38,376 nt of DNA from positions 208,170-246,545 of the forward strand of contig JAUJNT010000003.1 of NCBI GenBank assembly GCA_030448005.1. The letters are read 5' to 3'. Shown in pieces: positions 32,357-38,376 of this stretch. The position numbers were made by a program, and so were the translations under genes. The DNA comes from Thermoleophilaceae bacterium (GTDB taxonomy: Bacteria; Actinomycetota; Thermoleophilia; Solirubrobacterales; Thermoleophilaceae). Each line of letters opens with the position of its first letter. The stretch's first letter is position 1. The notes under the pieces were generated by a model. The model saw only the letters and a list, made by a program, of their open reading frames with translations. It did no database searches and was not told where the DNA came from.

Positions 32357-34105
32357 CTACCTGGCCCGGCTCACGTAGCGGTTGGTGATCGGCAGGCGGC
32401 GGTCGCGGCCGAACGCCTTGGTGGACATGCGGATTCCCGGCGGGGCCTGGCGGCGCTTGTACTCGGCGCGGTCCACCATCCAGATCACGCGCTCGACCTC
32501 TTCGGCGGCGTAGCCGAGGGTCACCAACTCGGCGGCATCGAGGTCCCGCTCCACATAGCCCGCCAGGATCGCGTCGAGGACGTCGTAGGGGGGAAGGGAC
32601 TGATCGTCGCGCTGGTCGTGGCGCAACTCGGCCGACGGTGGCCGTTCGAGCACGGACGCGGGCACGAGAACCTCGGCTCCCTGCTGGTTTCGCCATTCCA
32701 CCAGCCGGTAGATCAGCCCCTTGAAGACGTCCTTCAGCACGGCGAACCCACCTGCCATGTCCCCGTAGAGCGTGGCGTAACCGACCGAGAGCTCGGACTT
32801 GTTGCCGGTGGTGAGCACCAGCCAGCCGAACTTGTTGGAGAGGGCCATCACGAGGTTGCCGCGGATGCGGGCCTGCAGGTTCTCCTCGGCGATGTCGGGC
32901 TCACGGCCCTCGAAGGCGCCGCTCAAGACCTCGTCGTAGGCCTCCATCGCCGCCACGATGTCCAGCTCGATCAGGTTGGCTCCCAGGTTTGCGGCGATGG
33001 TCCTGGCGTCCGCCTGGGTCTCGCCGGACGAGTAGGGCGAGGGCATCACGACGCAGCTCACCCGCTCCGGTCCGAGCGCGTCGACCGCGAGCAGGGCCAC
33101 GAGCGCCGAGTCGATCCCACCGGAGAGCCCGAAGACCACTCGCTCGAACCGGTTCTTCTCGGTGTAGTCGAGGAGGCCGAGGCGCAGCGCGGCATAGGCC
33201 TCCGCCTCGGGGGCGAGGACGGTCCCCTTCGGGCCTCCGAGGCCGGTCACCTTTCCGGACGGGACCTCGAAGCTGCCGAGTGGCTCGGCCAGCCGCTCGC
33301 CGGAGCCCCGCCCGCGGCGCACCGCGCTGCGATGGCGCGGATCCCGTAGCCGGGCGGCCGCCACCTCGCCCGGGTTCAAGGTGCAGAGCATCAGGTCCTC
33401 CGCGAACTGGGGGGCCCTCGCCAGCAGCACGCCGTCCTGGTCGATGGCCACGCTGTGGCCGTCGAACACGAGCTCGTCCTGGCCGCCGACCGCGTTGCAG
33501 AAGAGCACCGAGACGAGGTTGTCGCGCGCGCGCTGCACCAGCATCCGCTCCCGCTCGAGGCCCTTCCCCAGGTGGTAGGGCGAAGCGGAGAGGTTGACGA
33601 TCACCTCCGCGCCCGCCAGCGCCTCGTCCGTGGCCGGCGGACCGGGCTCCCAGATGTCCTCGCAGATCGTGACGCCGAGGGTCACGCCGTTCAGCTCGAG
33701 GATGGCGGGCTGCGAGCCCGCCTGGAAGTAGCGCTGCTCGTCGAAGACGCCGTAGTTGGGCAGGTGCATCTTGCGGTAGACGGCCGCCACCTTACCGTCG
33801 GCCAGCACCGCGGCGGCGTTGTAGACGTCGTCGGTGCGCTCGGGGAACCCCACCACGGCCACGATGTCCTGCGTGCCCGCCGCGAGCTCGTCGAGTGCTG
33901 CGCCCACCGCCACGAAGAAGTGCGTCTTGAGCAGCAGGTCCTCGGGTGGATACCCGGTGAGGGCAAGCTCCGGGAAGACCACGAGCTGGGCGCCCTCCTC
34001 GCGCGAGCGGCCGATCAGGTCGGCCATCTGCGCGGCGTTGCCGTCGATGTCCCCCACCGTGGAGTTCATCTGCGCCAGCGCGGCGCGCAGCGGCTCAGTG
34101 CTCAT
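32357..34105 (-). CDS. nadE: Glutamine-dependent NAD+ synthetase
   Basis: Two-domain enzyme that amidates deamido-NAD with glutamine nitrogen. From ATG at 34105 the product is 582 residues; an upstream open stretch does not resemble the family. The N-terminal nitrilase-type glutaminase has the triad Glu46 (FPELALTGYPPEDLL), Lys112 (YRKMHLPNYGVFDE) and Cys148 (VTICEDIWEP). The C-terminal synthetase domain has the PP-loop GLSGGIDSALVALL (about 327-339), TTGNKSELSVGYATLYGD and a final RRQAPPGIRMSTKAFGRDRR. CATACT six bases before the ATG (34117-34112, minus) is a leaderless-type -10. Confidence 0.96.
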   Translation of the reverse strand: MSTEPLRAALAQMNSTVGDIDGNAAQMADLIGRSREEGAQLVVFPELALTGYPPEDLLLKTHFFVAVGAALDELAAGTQDIVAVVGFPERTDDVYNAAAVLADGKVAAVYRKMHLPNYGVFDEQRYFQAGSQPAILELNGVTLGVTICEDIWEPGPPATDEALAGAEVIVNLSASPYHLGKGLERERMLVQRARDNLVSVLFCNAVGGQDELVFDGHSVAIDQDGVLLARAPQFAEDLMLCTLNPGEVAAARLRDPRHRSAVRRGRGSGERLAEPLGSFEVPSGKVTGLGGPKGTVLAPEAEAYAALRLGLLDYTEKNRFERVVFGLSGGIDSALVALLAVDALGPERVSCVVMPSPYSSGETQADARTIAANLGANLIELDIVAAMEAYDEVLSGAFEGREPDIAEENLQARIRGNLVMALSNKFGWLVLTTGNKSELSVGYATLYGDMAGGFAVLKDVFKGLIYRLVEWRNQQGAEVLVPASVLERPPSAELRHDQRDDQSLPPYDVLDAILAGYVERDLDAAELVTLGYAAEEVERVIWMVDRAEYKRRQAPPGIRMSTKAFGRDRRLPITNRYVSRAR

Positions 34106-34148
34106 GGCGGCAGTATGCCCGCAGGGCGCCGGTGCCCGCGCGCAGCGG

Positions 34149-34601
34149 CTACGCGCCGACGGGCGCGACGATCGCCTGCGTGCAGTCGGCGAGCTGACGG
34201 GGAGCGATCTGGAAGAGGCTGTGACCGTCGCCGCCCGCGGCCCAGACCATCTCGTGAGCGAGCAGTTCCTCGTCGAGCACCACCGGCAGGCCATGTCCGA
34301 ACGGCGGCACGCCGCCTACCGAGAAGCCGGTGGCTGCCCGGACCTCCTCGGGCGCGGCGGCCCGGACCTCGGCCACATCGAAGATCTCGGCGAGCCGCTC
34401 GAGGTCCACCCGGTGTGCCCCGGAGGCGATGCAGAGCACAGGGTCACCGTCCGCCACGAACACGAGCGACTTCGCAATCTGCGCCGGTGGGCAGCTCACC
34501 GCCTTGGCCGCGTCCTCCACCGTCGCGGTGGAGTCCTCCAGACGCTTGACCTGGACCTGGAGGCCAAGGGCGCGTGCGGTGTCGATCACTTTCTCTCGCA
34601 T
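34149..34601 (-). CDS. YbaK/EbsC-family aminoacyl-tRNA deacylase
   Basis: A 150-residue stand-alone editing domain. Members deacylate mischarged Cys-tRNA-Pro or Ala-tRNA-Pro in trans. Typical parts are TVEDAAKAVSCPPAQIAKSLVF with the conserved Lys, ATGFSVGGVPPFGHG with the GxxPP loop, and VWAAGGDGHSLFQIAPRQL. The proS in this window already has a cis-editing insertion, so this protein may act on a different mischarged product. It is transcribed away from the mobile element, whose inverted end begins about 105 bp upstream. Confidence 0.88.
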   Translation of the reverse strand: MREKVIDTARALGLQVQVKRLEDSTATVEDAAKAVSCPPAQIAKSLVFVADGDPVLCIASGAHRVDLERLAEIFDVAEVRAAAPEEVRAATGFSVGGVPPFGHGLPVVLDEELLAHEMVWAAGGDGHSLFQIAPRQLADCTQAIVAPVGA

Positions 34602-34706
34602 GTTCTCGCCGGCTGACTGGCTCGGCTCTCAAGAGGTTATTCGCCCGGAACCGCGGATCGGATGAGCCCGCGCATTTGAGGCGTGCCTGGGCCGCGGGTT
34701 GCAGGG

Positions 34707-34755
34707 GGACGGGTGTGTGACCGCGATCACACATATCCCATGCCTGTATAAGCTG
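34707..34755 (+). repeat. Left inverted end of the IS1595-like element
   Basis: Begins GGACGGGTGTGTGA and continues to CTGTATAAGCTG. It includes the CRP-like palindrome at 34716-34731. It lies upstream of the YbaK-type gene. Confidence 0.7.
34716..34731. promoter_or_regulatory. CRP-like palindrome, left copy
   Basis: TGTGACCGCGATCACA is a perfect TGTGA-N6-TCACA, the consensus of cAMP receptor proteins, including the mycobacterial type. It lies within the inverted end, about 115 bp upstream of the YbaK-type gene. Confidence 0.5.
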
Positions 34756-34760
34756 GGTTG

Positions 34761-35440
34761 GCGTGACAGGCCGGACCGCTCTACGAGCGTGCACCGCCGG
34801 GAGCACTTCGCCCATCAGGTAGTCGATAGGCCAGCCCACGAACGACGCCAGGGAGAGTACGTCCTTCACCTGCACTTTCGGCTCAGGGCCGATGGGCGTC
34901 ACGTCAGCGACCGCGTACGTTGCGCCGTTGTAGAAAGCTCCGAGCAAGAAGATGTTTCGGTGTTTGATGATGCGTGCCCAACCCAGTCGTCAATGATGTA
35001 TCTCCGCTTGCGATCTGCGCGTTCGTTCTATGTTCGGCTCGCCAGGGTCGCGGGTGATCGGCAGAACCTCGCGCTCCACTCCTCGATCTGCGCGAGGTGG
35101 TCACGTTCGGCTGACCGCTGAATCTCTGCATGGTCGGGGTGCCGTGACCATGTAGGCGCTGAACTCGCGCGCCCGGGTGTTGATCGGAAATCGCGTTCGT
35201 CGGTCGGGGTCGCGCGACGCTCCGCGTTGGGCGAGGTTCCACTTCGCCAGTCCCACGCGTTGAGCGCAGAGCGCAAGTTCACAGCGCATCGCCAGCCGCA
35301 GACTCCCTCGATCCGACCTGGATGGCGCTCACCTCCGGGTGGAACTGCTGCCCGAACGTTATGGAGTTGGGATCGAAGGCGGGCGGGGCGATCTTGGCTT
35401 TGAGGCACTCGAACTGCTCTGTTGCCCGCGCGATTTTGGC
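34761..35440 (-). pseudogene. Remnant of an unidentified passenger gene in the IS element
   Basis: On the minus strand, protein-like stretches lie in different frames in a consistent order: AEIQRSAERDHLAQIEEWSARFC (near 35130-35062), ERADRKRRYIIDDWVGHA (near 35029-34976), then ARIIKHRNIFLLGAFYNGATY...VADVTPIGPEPKVQVKDVLSL...GWPIDYLMGE (near 34980-34810). A stop and frameshifts separate them. I recognise no family. The last stretch runs into the inverted end without a stop. Reading this as one broken gene is inference. Confidence 0.35.
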
Positions 35441-35458
35441 GAAACAGCCGTCTAACGG

Positions 35459-35608
35459 ATGGCCACGCGGCAGATGGCTGAGCCTAAGCGGGAGCCGACG
35501 GAGCGCACGCCGAAGGGCTTTGATCCAGTTCCCAAGCGTGGCGAGTTCTTCGCGAACCTCAAGAAGATCGCCAAGAAGCCCTCAGCTACGCGCCGACCGC
35601 AGCAGTAG
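35459..35608 (+). CDS. Small basic protein (49 aa) carried by the IS element
   Basis: An intact 49-residue ORF, MATRQMAEPKREPTERTP then KGFDPVPKRGEFFANLKKIA and a KKPSATRRPQQ end. It is strongly basic with the compact motif TPKGFDPVPKRGEFFANL. It runs opposite to the transposase and its last 27 bases overlap the transposase 3' end. ATG 35459 or 35474 may be the start. It is in a region where every other ORF is broken, so its integrity is notable. Similar short companion ORFs beside such transposases are my recollection, not something shown here. No function is assigned. Confidence 0.5.
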   Translation: MATRQMAEPKREPTERTPKGFDPVPKRGEFFANLKKIAKKPSATRRPQQ

Positions 35609-36738
35609 CTGCTCGAACATCGACGAGGGCTGGTAGCGATGGTTGTAGCGCCACGCGTACTCGTTGCAGTACGACTGGAGGTAGGCGCGGCGAGACTTTC
35701 TTGTACGCCCCGCGCATCCCGGTCTTCATGTTCCCGAAGAACCCTTCGATCGTGTTCGTGAAAACGTCCCCGTCGACGTAGAGGCCGGCTGAGTGGTTGA
35801 TGACCCGATGGTCGATGGCGCCGCGCCCGTGAGCGGCCTGTAGGGGCCAGTCGTCCGTGTAGAGGATGGTGCTGGGGTTGACGTTCGCCTTCACCGACCT
35901 CTCTACTAAGCGGGACACCGCGACGGGGAAGGGATCACGCGGGCACGGACTCGCCCACCGCGCTCAACCATCCCCAGCACGGTCGGCTTGGCCTCACGGA
36001 AGGCGGCAGCCTCAGCGCGGGTCCGGTGAGTGCTGCGGGGCTTCCCGCCCCACGAAGTCTCGTCTACGTCGCCCGACTACGGCTCGTCGCCTTCGTCGGT
36101 CATCAGTTCTGTTCGGATCTTCTTCATCATCCGGTGCGCGGTCTTGTACGTCACGCCCAGCTCGCGTGCGAGCAGCTTCATCATCCGGTGGGCGGTCTTG
36201 AGGTACATGGCGTAGAACCAAAGCTGTAGAGAGGTCGTGGATTTCTCAAAGATCGTCCCCTTCATCGGATGGATCGCGAAGGCCGCAGGAGTCGCATGTG
36301 TACGTGGACGCGTCTTGGTGCGGTGGAAGATCGTCACGCTCGCAGCGCGGGCTGGAGCGTGGTGGCCGTCCGGTGCGCACGTCCGCGCCACAGCCGGTCA
36401 AGGCAGGCCGAATCGTCTGGATAGGTGCGCATGAACTCGACAAGGGAGAAGTCCGATGCCGAAGACGCTTTGCGAGTCGATCGTTCCGGTCGTTAGCGCC
36501 CATTGCCCTGCTTTCAACTTCCCTCGGAGGATGTCTGCCGCATGCGAACGGACGAAGGCACGCTCGCACATCAGCGTGACGACCTTGATGCCACGCGCAT
36601 GAACCGTCCTTCGGGCTCATGACGGGCACGATGGTTGGAGATCCGGCCTGGAGACAAACCTTGTGGCGCGGTCGGACAATCGGGCCGGGCGAGACGCTTG
36701 ACTGCATCGTTGAGTTCGTTCAGCTCATCTGACGCCAT
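35582..36738 (-). pseudogene. Broken ISXO2-like (IS1595 family) transposase
   Basis: Fragments in order along the minus strand: FMRTYPDDSACLDRLWR (near 36435), a damaged zinc ribbon ending in FHRTKTRP, then IHPMKGTIFEKSTTSLQLWFYAMYL and LLARELGVTYKTAHRMMKKIR (36280-36100). After a TAG comes GDVDETSWGGKP with the first catalytic Asp. A frameshift leads to ILYTDDWPL, HRVINHSAGLYVDGDVFTNTIEGFFGNMKTG (35860-35710). A last frameshift at about 35690 precedes RRAYLQSYCNEYAWRYNHRY and the end. This matches the ISXO2-type DDE transposase plan, but at least one stop and three frame changes make it inactive. Confidence 0.8.
36122..36200 (+). repeat. 25-bp direct repeat inside the transposase remnant
   Basis: CTTCATCATCCGGTG-S-GCGGTCTTG occurs at 36122-36146 and 36176-36200 (24 of 25 identical, 54 bp apart). 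In the protein it gives KTAHRMMK on both sides of LLARELGVTY; only the second copy is normal for the family. Confidence 0.8.
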
Positions 36739-36743
36739 GACCA

Positions 36744-36795
36744 CAGTTTATACAGCTCTGATGACATATGTGTGACCGCGATCACACACCCGTCC
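36744..36795 (-). repeat. Right inverted end of the IS1595-like element
   Basis: Reverse complement of the left end with a 3-base length difference near its inner part. The inner part holds TATAAA (minus strand, 36752-36747) eight bases before the degenerate transposase's probable ATG at 36738. Confidence 0.7.
36771..36786. promoter_or_regulatory. CRP-like palindrome, right copy, at about -41 of the riboswitch promoter
   Basis: The same perfect TGTGA-N6-TCACA. A TATCTT (36807-36812) downstream is a good -10; the implied start near 36819 puts the palindrome centre at about -40.5, the class II activator position. No separate -35 is visible, as expected for an activator-dependent promoter. Confidence 0.55.
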
Positions 36796-36806
36796 GCCGT
36801 GGCCTC

Positions 36807-36812
36807 TATCTT
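36807..36812 (+). promoter_or_regulatory. Candidate -10 of the RlpA-like gene
   Basis: TATCTT in the 34 bp between the mobile element and the riboswitch. It would start transcription a few bases before the aptamer. Confidence 0.45.
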
Positions 36813-36829
36813 CTGCGGTCGTTCGATTC

Positions 36830-36978
36830 GGCCTCGCTGAACCTCGCGCCCACATGGGCACGGGGACGGGGAACCCACTGCCGCCGTCAGGCGGCCGGGG
36901 CGAATCGGCTGGTGATCCAGCCGTAGCGCTGCCCATGCGGCGCGAGCCCGACAGCTAACCCCGTAGGCACAGGAGGCC
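36830..36978 (+). ncRNA. c-di-AMP riboswitch (ydaO/yuaA type)
   Basis: The conserved landmarks of this class appear in order: GCTGAACC (36836-36843), GGGGACGGGGAACCCA (36862-36877), GGGGCGAATC (36897-36906), a variable stem-loop, and GACAGCTAACCCCGTAGGC (36950-36968). The closing helix can be GCCT 36831-36834 with AGGC 36965-36968. The overlapping GGCCTC (36830-36835) can instead pair with GAGGCC (36973-36978), which contains most of the AGGAGG ribosome-binding-type sequence. The RNA lies just before a secreted RlpA-like gene; in Actinobacteria this class commonly controls wall hydrolase genes. Confidence 0.9.
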
Positions 36979-36991
36979 AAGAAAGGCATGT

Positions 36992-37957
36992 TTGAGCACG
37001 CATTCGACAGTGCATGGCCGTGGGCTGTTGCTCGCAATATCGGCCGCGTGCATGATTCCGACAGGGGCGAGCGCCACCCAGGTCTCCGGCGGCGCGGGAG
37101 GCCCGAAGGCCACCGGGGGCCCCAACGCCCCACTCGTCATGGCCGGCGCCGGCAAGAGCCAGAGGGTGCGATACGGCAAGCGCGTGGCAATCAGGGGGTT
37201 CGTGAGCCCGCGGGTGGCGGGCAGGCCCGTGAAGCTGGAGCACGCCATCCGCGGCCGCTCCTTCCGGCCGCTGGCAGCCACCAAGACGGGCGCCGACGGG
37301 TCGTACCGGTTCAGGGTCAAGGCCAGGCGTTCTGGCTCCTACCGGGCCACCACGACCGCCACCCCGAACGGCGCCCAGACCGCCACCGCCGCCCGCACCG
37401 TGACGGTGGTGGCCAGGCTGGTCGGCCGATCGAGGCGGCACGTCCTCGGCGGCCGCCCCTTACGGGTTAGAGGCAAGCTGGTGCCGCGGATGTCGAAGCG
37501 GGCGGTGCGCCTGCAAGTGAGGACCCGACGTGGGTGGAAGACCGTCGACCGCACCCGCACGCGGGCCCGCGGCCGGTTCAGGGCCTCGTTCAGGCCACGG
37601 CGCGCCGGCGTGTACCGGCTGCGGGTGCGCTTCCCCGGGGACAGCGCGGCCGCCGCCGCCAGCGACCGCCTCAAGCGGGTCTACGTGTACCGGTCGGGAC
37701 ACGCGTCCTGGTACGGACCCGGCCTGTATGGCAACAGCACCTCATGCGGCGGCGCCCTCACCGCCGGAAGGCTCGGCGTTGCCCACAAGTACCTGCCCTG
37801 CGGCACCCGGGTCACGTTTCGGTACCGCGGGCGATCGGTGACAGCGCCGGTCATCGATCGCGGCCCGTTCGTCGGGGGCCGGGACTGGGATCTGACCGCC
37901 GCCACGAAGCGGCGGCTGAGGTTCGGTGATGTGGGGATGGTGTGGTCGACGCGGTAG
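36992..37957 (+). CDS. Secreted RlpA-like double-psi beta-barrel protein
   Basis: A 321-residue exported protein. TTG 36992, five bases after GAAAGG, gives a signal peptide (GRGLLLAISAACMIPTGASA); GTG 37010 would shorten it. Two repeats of Ig-like beta domains follow (about 55-140 and 142-230), each rich in Arg and Gly. The C-terminal domain (about 237-321: HASWYGPGLYGNSTSCGGALTAG, APVIDRGPFVGGRDWDLT) is the RlpA/expansin-type barrel with the conserved DRGPF Asp. Such domains bind or cleave peptidoglycan. Expression is probably set by the riboswitch and the CRP-like site. An ATG at 36988 is out of frame. Confidence 0.88.
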   Translation: MSTHSTVHGRGLLLAISAACMIPTGASATQVSGGAGGPKATGGPNAPLVMAGAGKSQRVRYGKRVAIRGFVSPRVAGRPVKLEHAIRGRSFRPLAATKTGADGSYRFRVKARRSGSYRATTTATPNGAQTATAARTVTVVARLVGRSRRHVLGGRPLRVRGKLVPRMSKRAVRLQVRTRRGWKTVDRTRTRARGRFRASFRPRRAGVYRLRVRFPGDSAAAAASDRLKRVYVYRSGHASWYGPGLYGNSTSCGGALTAGRLGVAHKYLPCGTRVTFRYRGRSVTAPVIDRGPFVGGRDWDLTAATKRRLRFGDVGMVWSTR

Positions 37958-37963
37958 GGGGAC

Positions 37964-37981
37964 GGGGAGGTGGTCCTCCCC
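37964..37981 (+). terminator. Hairpin after the RlpA-like gene
   Basis: Perfect 7-bp stem GGGGAGG / CCTCCCC with loop TGGT, six bases after the stop. CCTCCCC can also pair as part of a 10-bp arm with GGGGAGGACC at 38008-38017. There is no T-run. Confidence 0.45.
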
Positions 37982-38054
37982 TTCGCGGCGACAAGGAGCA
38001 CCGCTCAGGGGAGGACCGCTAGGAGGGTCTCGGAAGCGACTAGCGAAGTCGGGC

Positions 38055-38060
38055 TAAGGT
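38055..38060 (+). promoter_or_regulatory. Candidate -10 of the zinc-finger gene
   Basis: TAAGGT six bases before ATG 38067, with no ribosome-binding site between: leaderless type. Confidence 0.4.
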
Positions 38061-38066
38061 TGCTCC

Positions 38067-38231
38067 ATGACCAACCGAAAGCCTCCTGCCGATCTTCGGT
38101 GCAACTTCTGCGGCCACCACGAAAGCGATGGCCGCTCAATGGTCGCCGGTCCGGGCCTCTACATCTGCAACGAGTGCGTCGAACTGGCGATTGAAGTCTT
38201 GGAGAGGCGCGGAGTGAACGTGATCCGCTAA
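38067..38231 (+). CDS. Stand-alone ClpX-type C4 zinc finger protein (54 aa)
   Basis: A 54-residue protein consisting of little more than the ClpX zinc-binding domain: RCNFCGHHESDGRSMVAG followed by LYICNECVELAIEVLERRG. The four cysteines are in CxxC...CxxC order and the GPGLYICNECV segment is that of ClpX, but no AAA+ domain follows; the frame stops at TAA 38231. In ClpX this domain dimerises and docks substrates and adaptors such as SspB. A free copy could modulate ClpXP. Base composition is lower in GC than neighbours, hinting at recent arrival. Confidence 0.82.
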   Translation: MTNRKPPADLRCNFCGHHESDGRSMVAGPGLYICNECVELAIEVLERRGVNVIR

Positions 38232-38260
38232 GCGACCGCCGGAACGGCTCGTGCGCCCTT

Positions 38261-38281
38261 GTCGAGCGCGCACGTCTCGAC
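38261..38281. terminator. Possible bidirectional hairpin between convergent genes
   Basis: GTCGAG / CTCGAC with a 9-base loop, between the zinc-finger gene and the convergent dinB end. Weak, no T-run. Confidence 0.25.
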
Positions 38282-38288
38282 CGCCGCG

Positions 38289-38376
38289 TCAGAGGGACAG
38301 GCGGAGCTGGTCCTCGGCGGGCTCGGGCTCCTTCGGGGCTTCGTCGAGTCCCGCTACGCGGACGCCCAGGAGGCGT
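38289..38376 (-). CDS. dinB: DNA polymerase IV (DinB), C-terminal end only
   Basis: The last 28 residues of a minus-strand gene that continues beyond the window: RLLGVRVAGLDEAP then KEPEPAEDQLRLSL and TGA. RLLGVRVSGL is the typical end of the little-finger domain of Y-family polymerase IV, and the final QLRLSL matches a sliding-clamp-binding motif. The assignment rests on this short tail alone. Confidence 0.65.
   Translation of the reverse strand, partial: RLLGVRVAGLDEAPKEPEPAEDQLRLSL

Larger units (their letters stand above)
34707..36795 (-). mobile_element. Degenerate IS1595-family (ISXO2-like) insertion element
   Basis: About 2.1 kb of visibly lower GC and poor coding continuity. The outer 30 bases on the left (34707-34736) match the reverse complement of the right end (36766-36795) at 28 of 30, and similarity resumes at CTGTATAA-R-CTG on both sides, giving roughly 55-bp inverted ends. 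Inside are a broken ISXO2-type transposase (minus strand), a small intact convergent ORF and remnants of another gene. No 8-bp target duplication can be seen; flanks have decayed or the exact tips are misjudged. Confidence 0.75.

Noticed and set aside
36988-37470. ATG 36988 as start of a 160-residue protein
   Set aside because: Out of frame with the RlpA-like protein and without signal peptide or motifs; TTG 36992 four bases later gives the secreted protein.

Overview
The window is a GC-rich (about 70%), tightly packed bacterial chromosome segment. Most genes overlap by four bases (ATGA, GTGA or TTGA junctions), and GTG/TTG starts are common. SepF/YggT, a GarA-type FHA protein beside an FtsR-type MerR regulator, an RsiG-like protein and an Asp-type MurA all point to Actinomycetota. 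HisZ with short HisG, plus the overall gene set, suggest a deep-branching class such as Thermoleophilia (Solirubrobacterales-like). The class assignment is inference, not proven.

Layout. 70-1404: murA. 1438-7000: histidine genes hisZ-G-D-B-H-A-F; hisC, hisI and hisE are not in the window. 7005-7679: a secreted lamin-tail-domain protein. 7761-10362: cca, pgeF and yggS. 10407-12891: an ABC-2 exporter and a convergent alpha/beta hydrolase, which separate yggS from sepF. 12973-16055: sepF, proC, yggT, lspA, rluD, closed by a strong terminator. 16328-23129: rpsB, tsf, pyrH, frr, uppS, cdsA, dxr, rseP, the classical translation/envelope/isoprenoid run. 23129-23483: a 355-bp MITE-like element with 33-bp inverted ends and a 5-bp target duplication, sitting in the stop codon of rseP. 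23503-27169: ispG, proS, a PgsA-type phosphatidyltransferase. 27213-28704: an RsiG-like c-di-GMP-motif protein, a GarA-like FHA protein and FtsR. 28772-34601: an SRPBCC protein, an alkyl-DHAP-synthase-like oxidase, a membrane HTH/RskA-like fusion, a thioesterase, nadE and a YbaK-type deacylase.

34707-36795 is a decayed, lower-GC IS1595-family element: a broken transposase, an intact 49-residue ORF, a broken unidentified passenger, and long inverted ends that each contain a perfect CRP-like palindrome. Immediately to its right lies a c-di-AMP (ydaO-type) riboswitch controlling a secreted RlpA-like protein. A 54-residue stand-alone ClpX-type zinc finger protein and the C-terminus of DNA polymerase IV close the window.

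Themes. The conserved part couples cell-envelope synthesis (MurA, UppS, Dxr/IspG, CdsA, PgsA, LspA, RseP, SepF, PgeF) with translation. Two or three second-messenger systems leave marks: a c-di-GMP motif, a c-di-AMP aptamer and cAMP-receptor-type operators. A TANNNT -10-like hexamer 6-10 nt before many start codons suggests frequent leaderless transcription.
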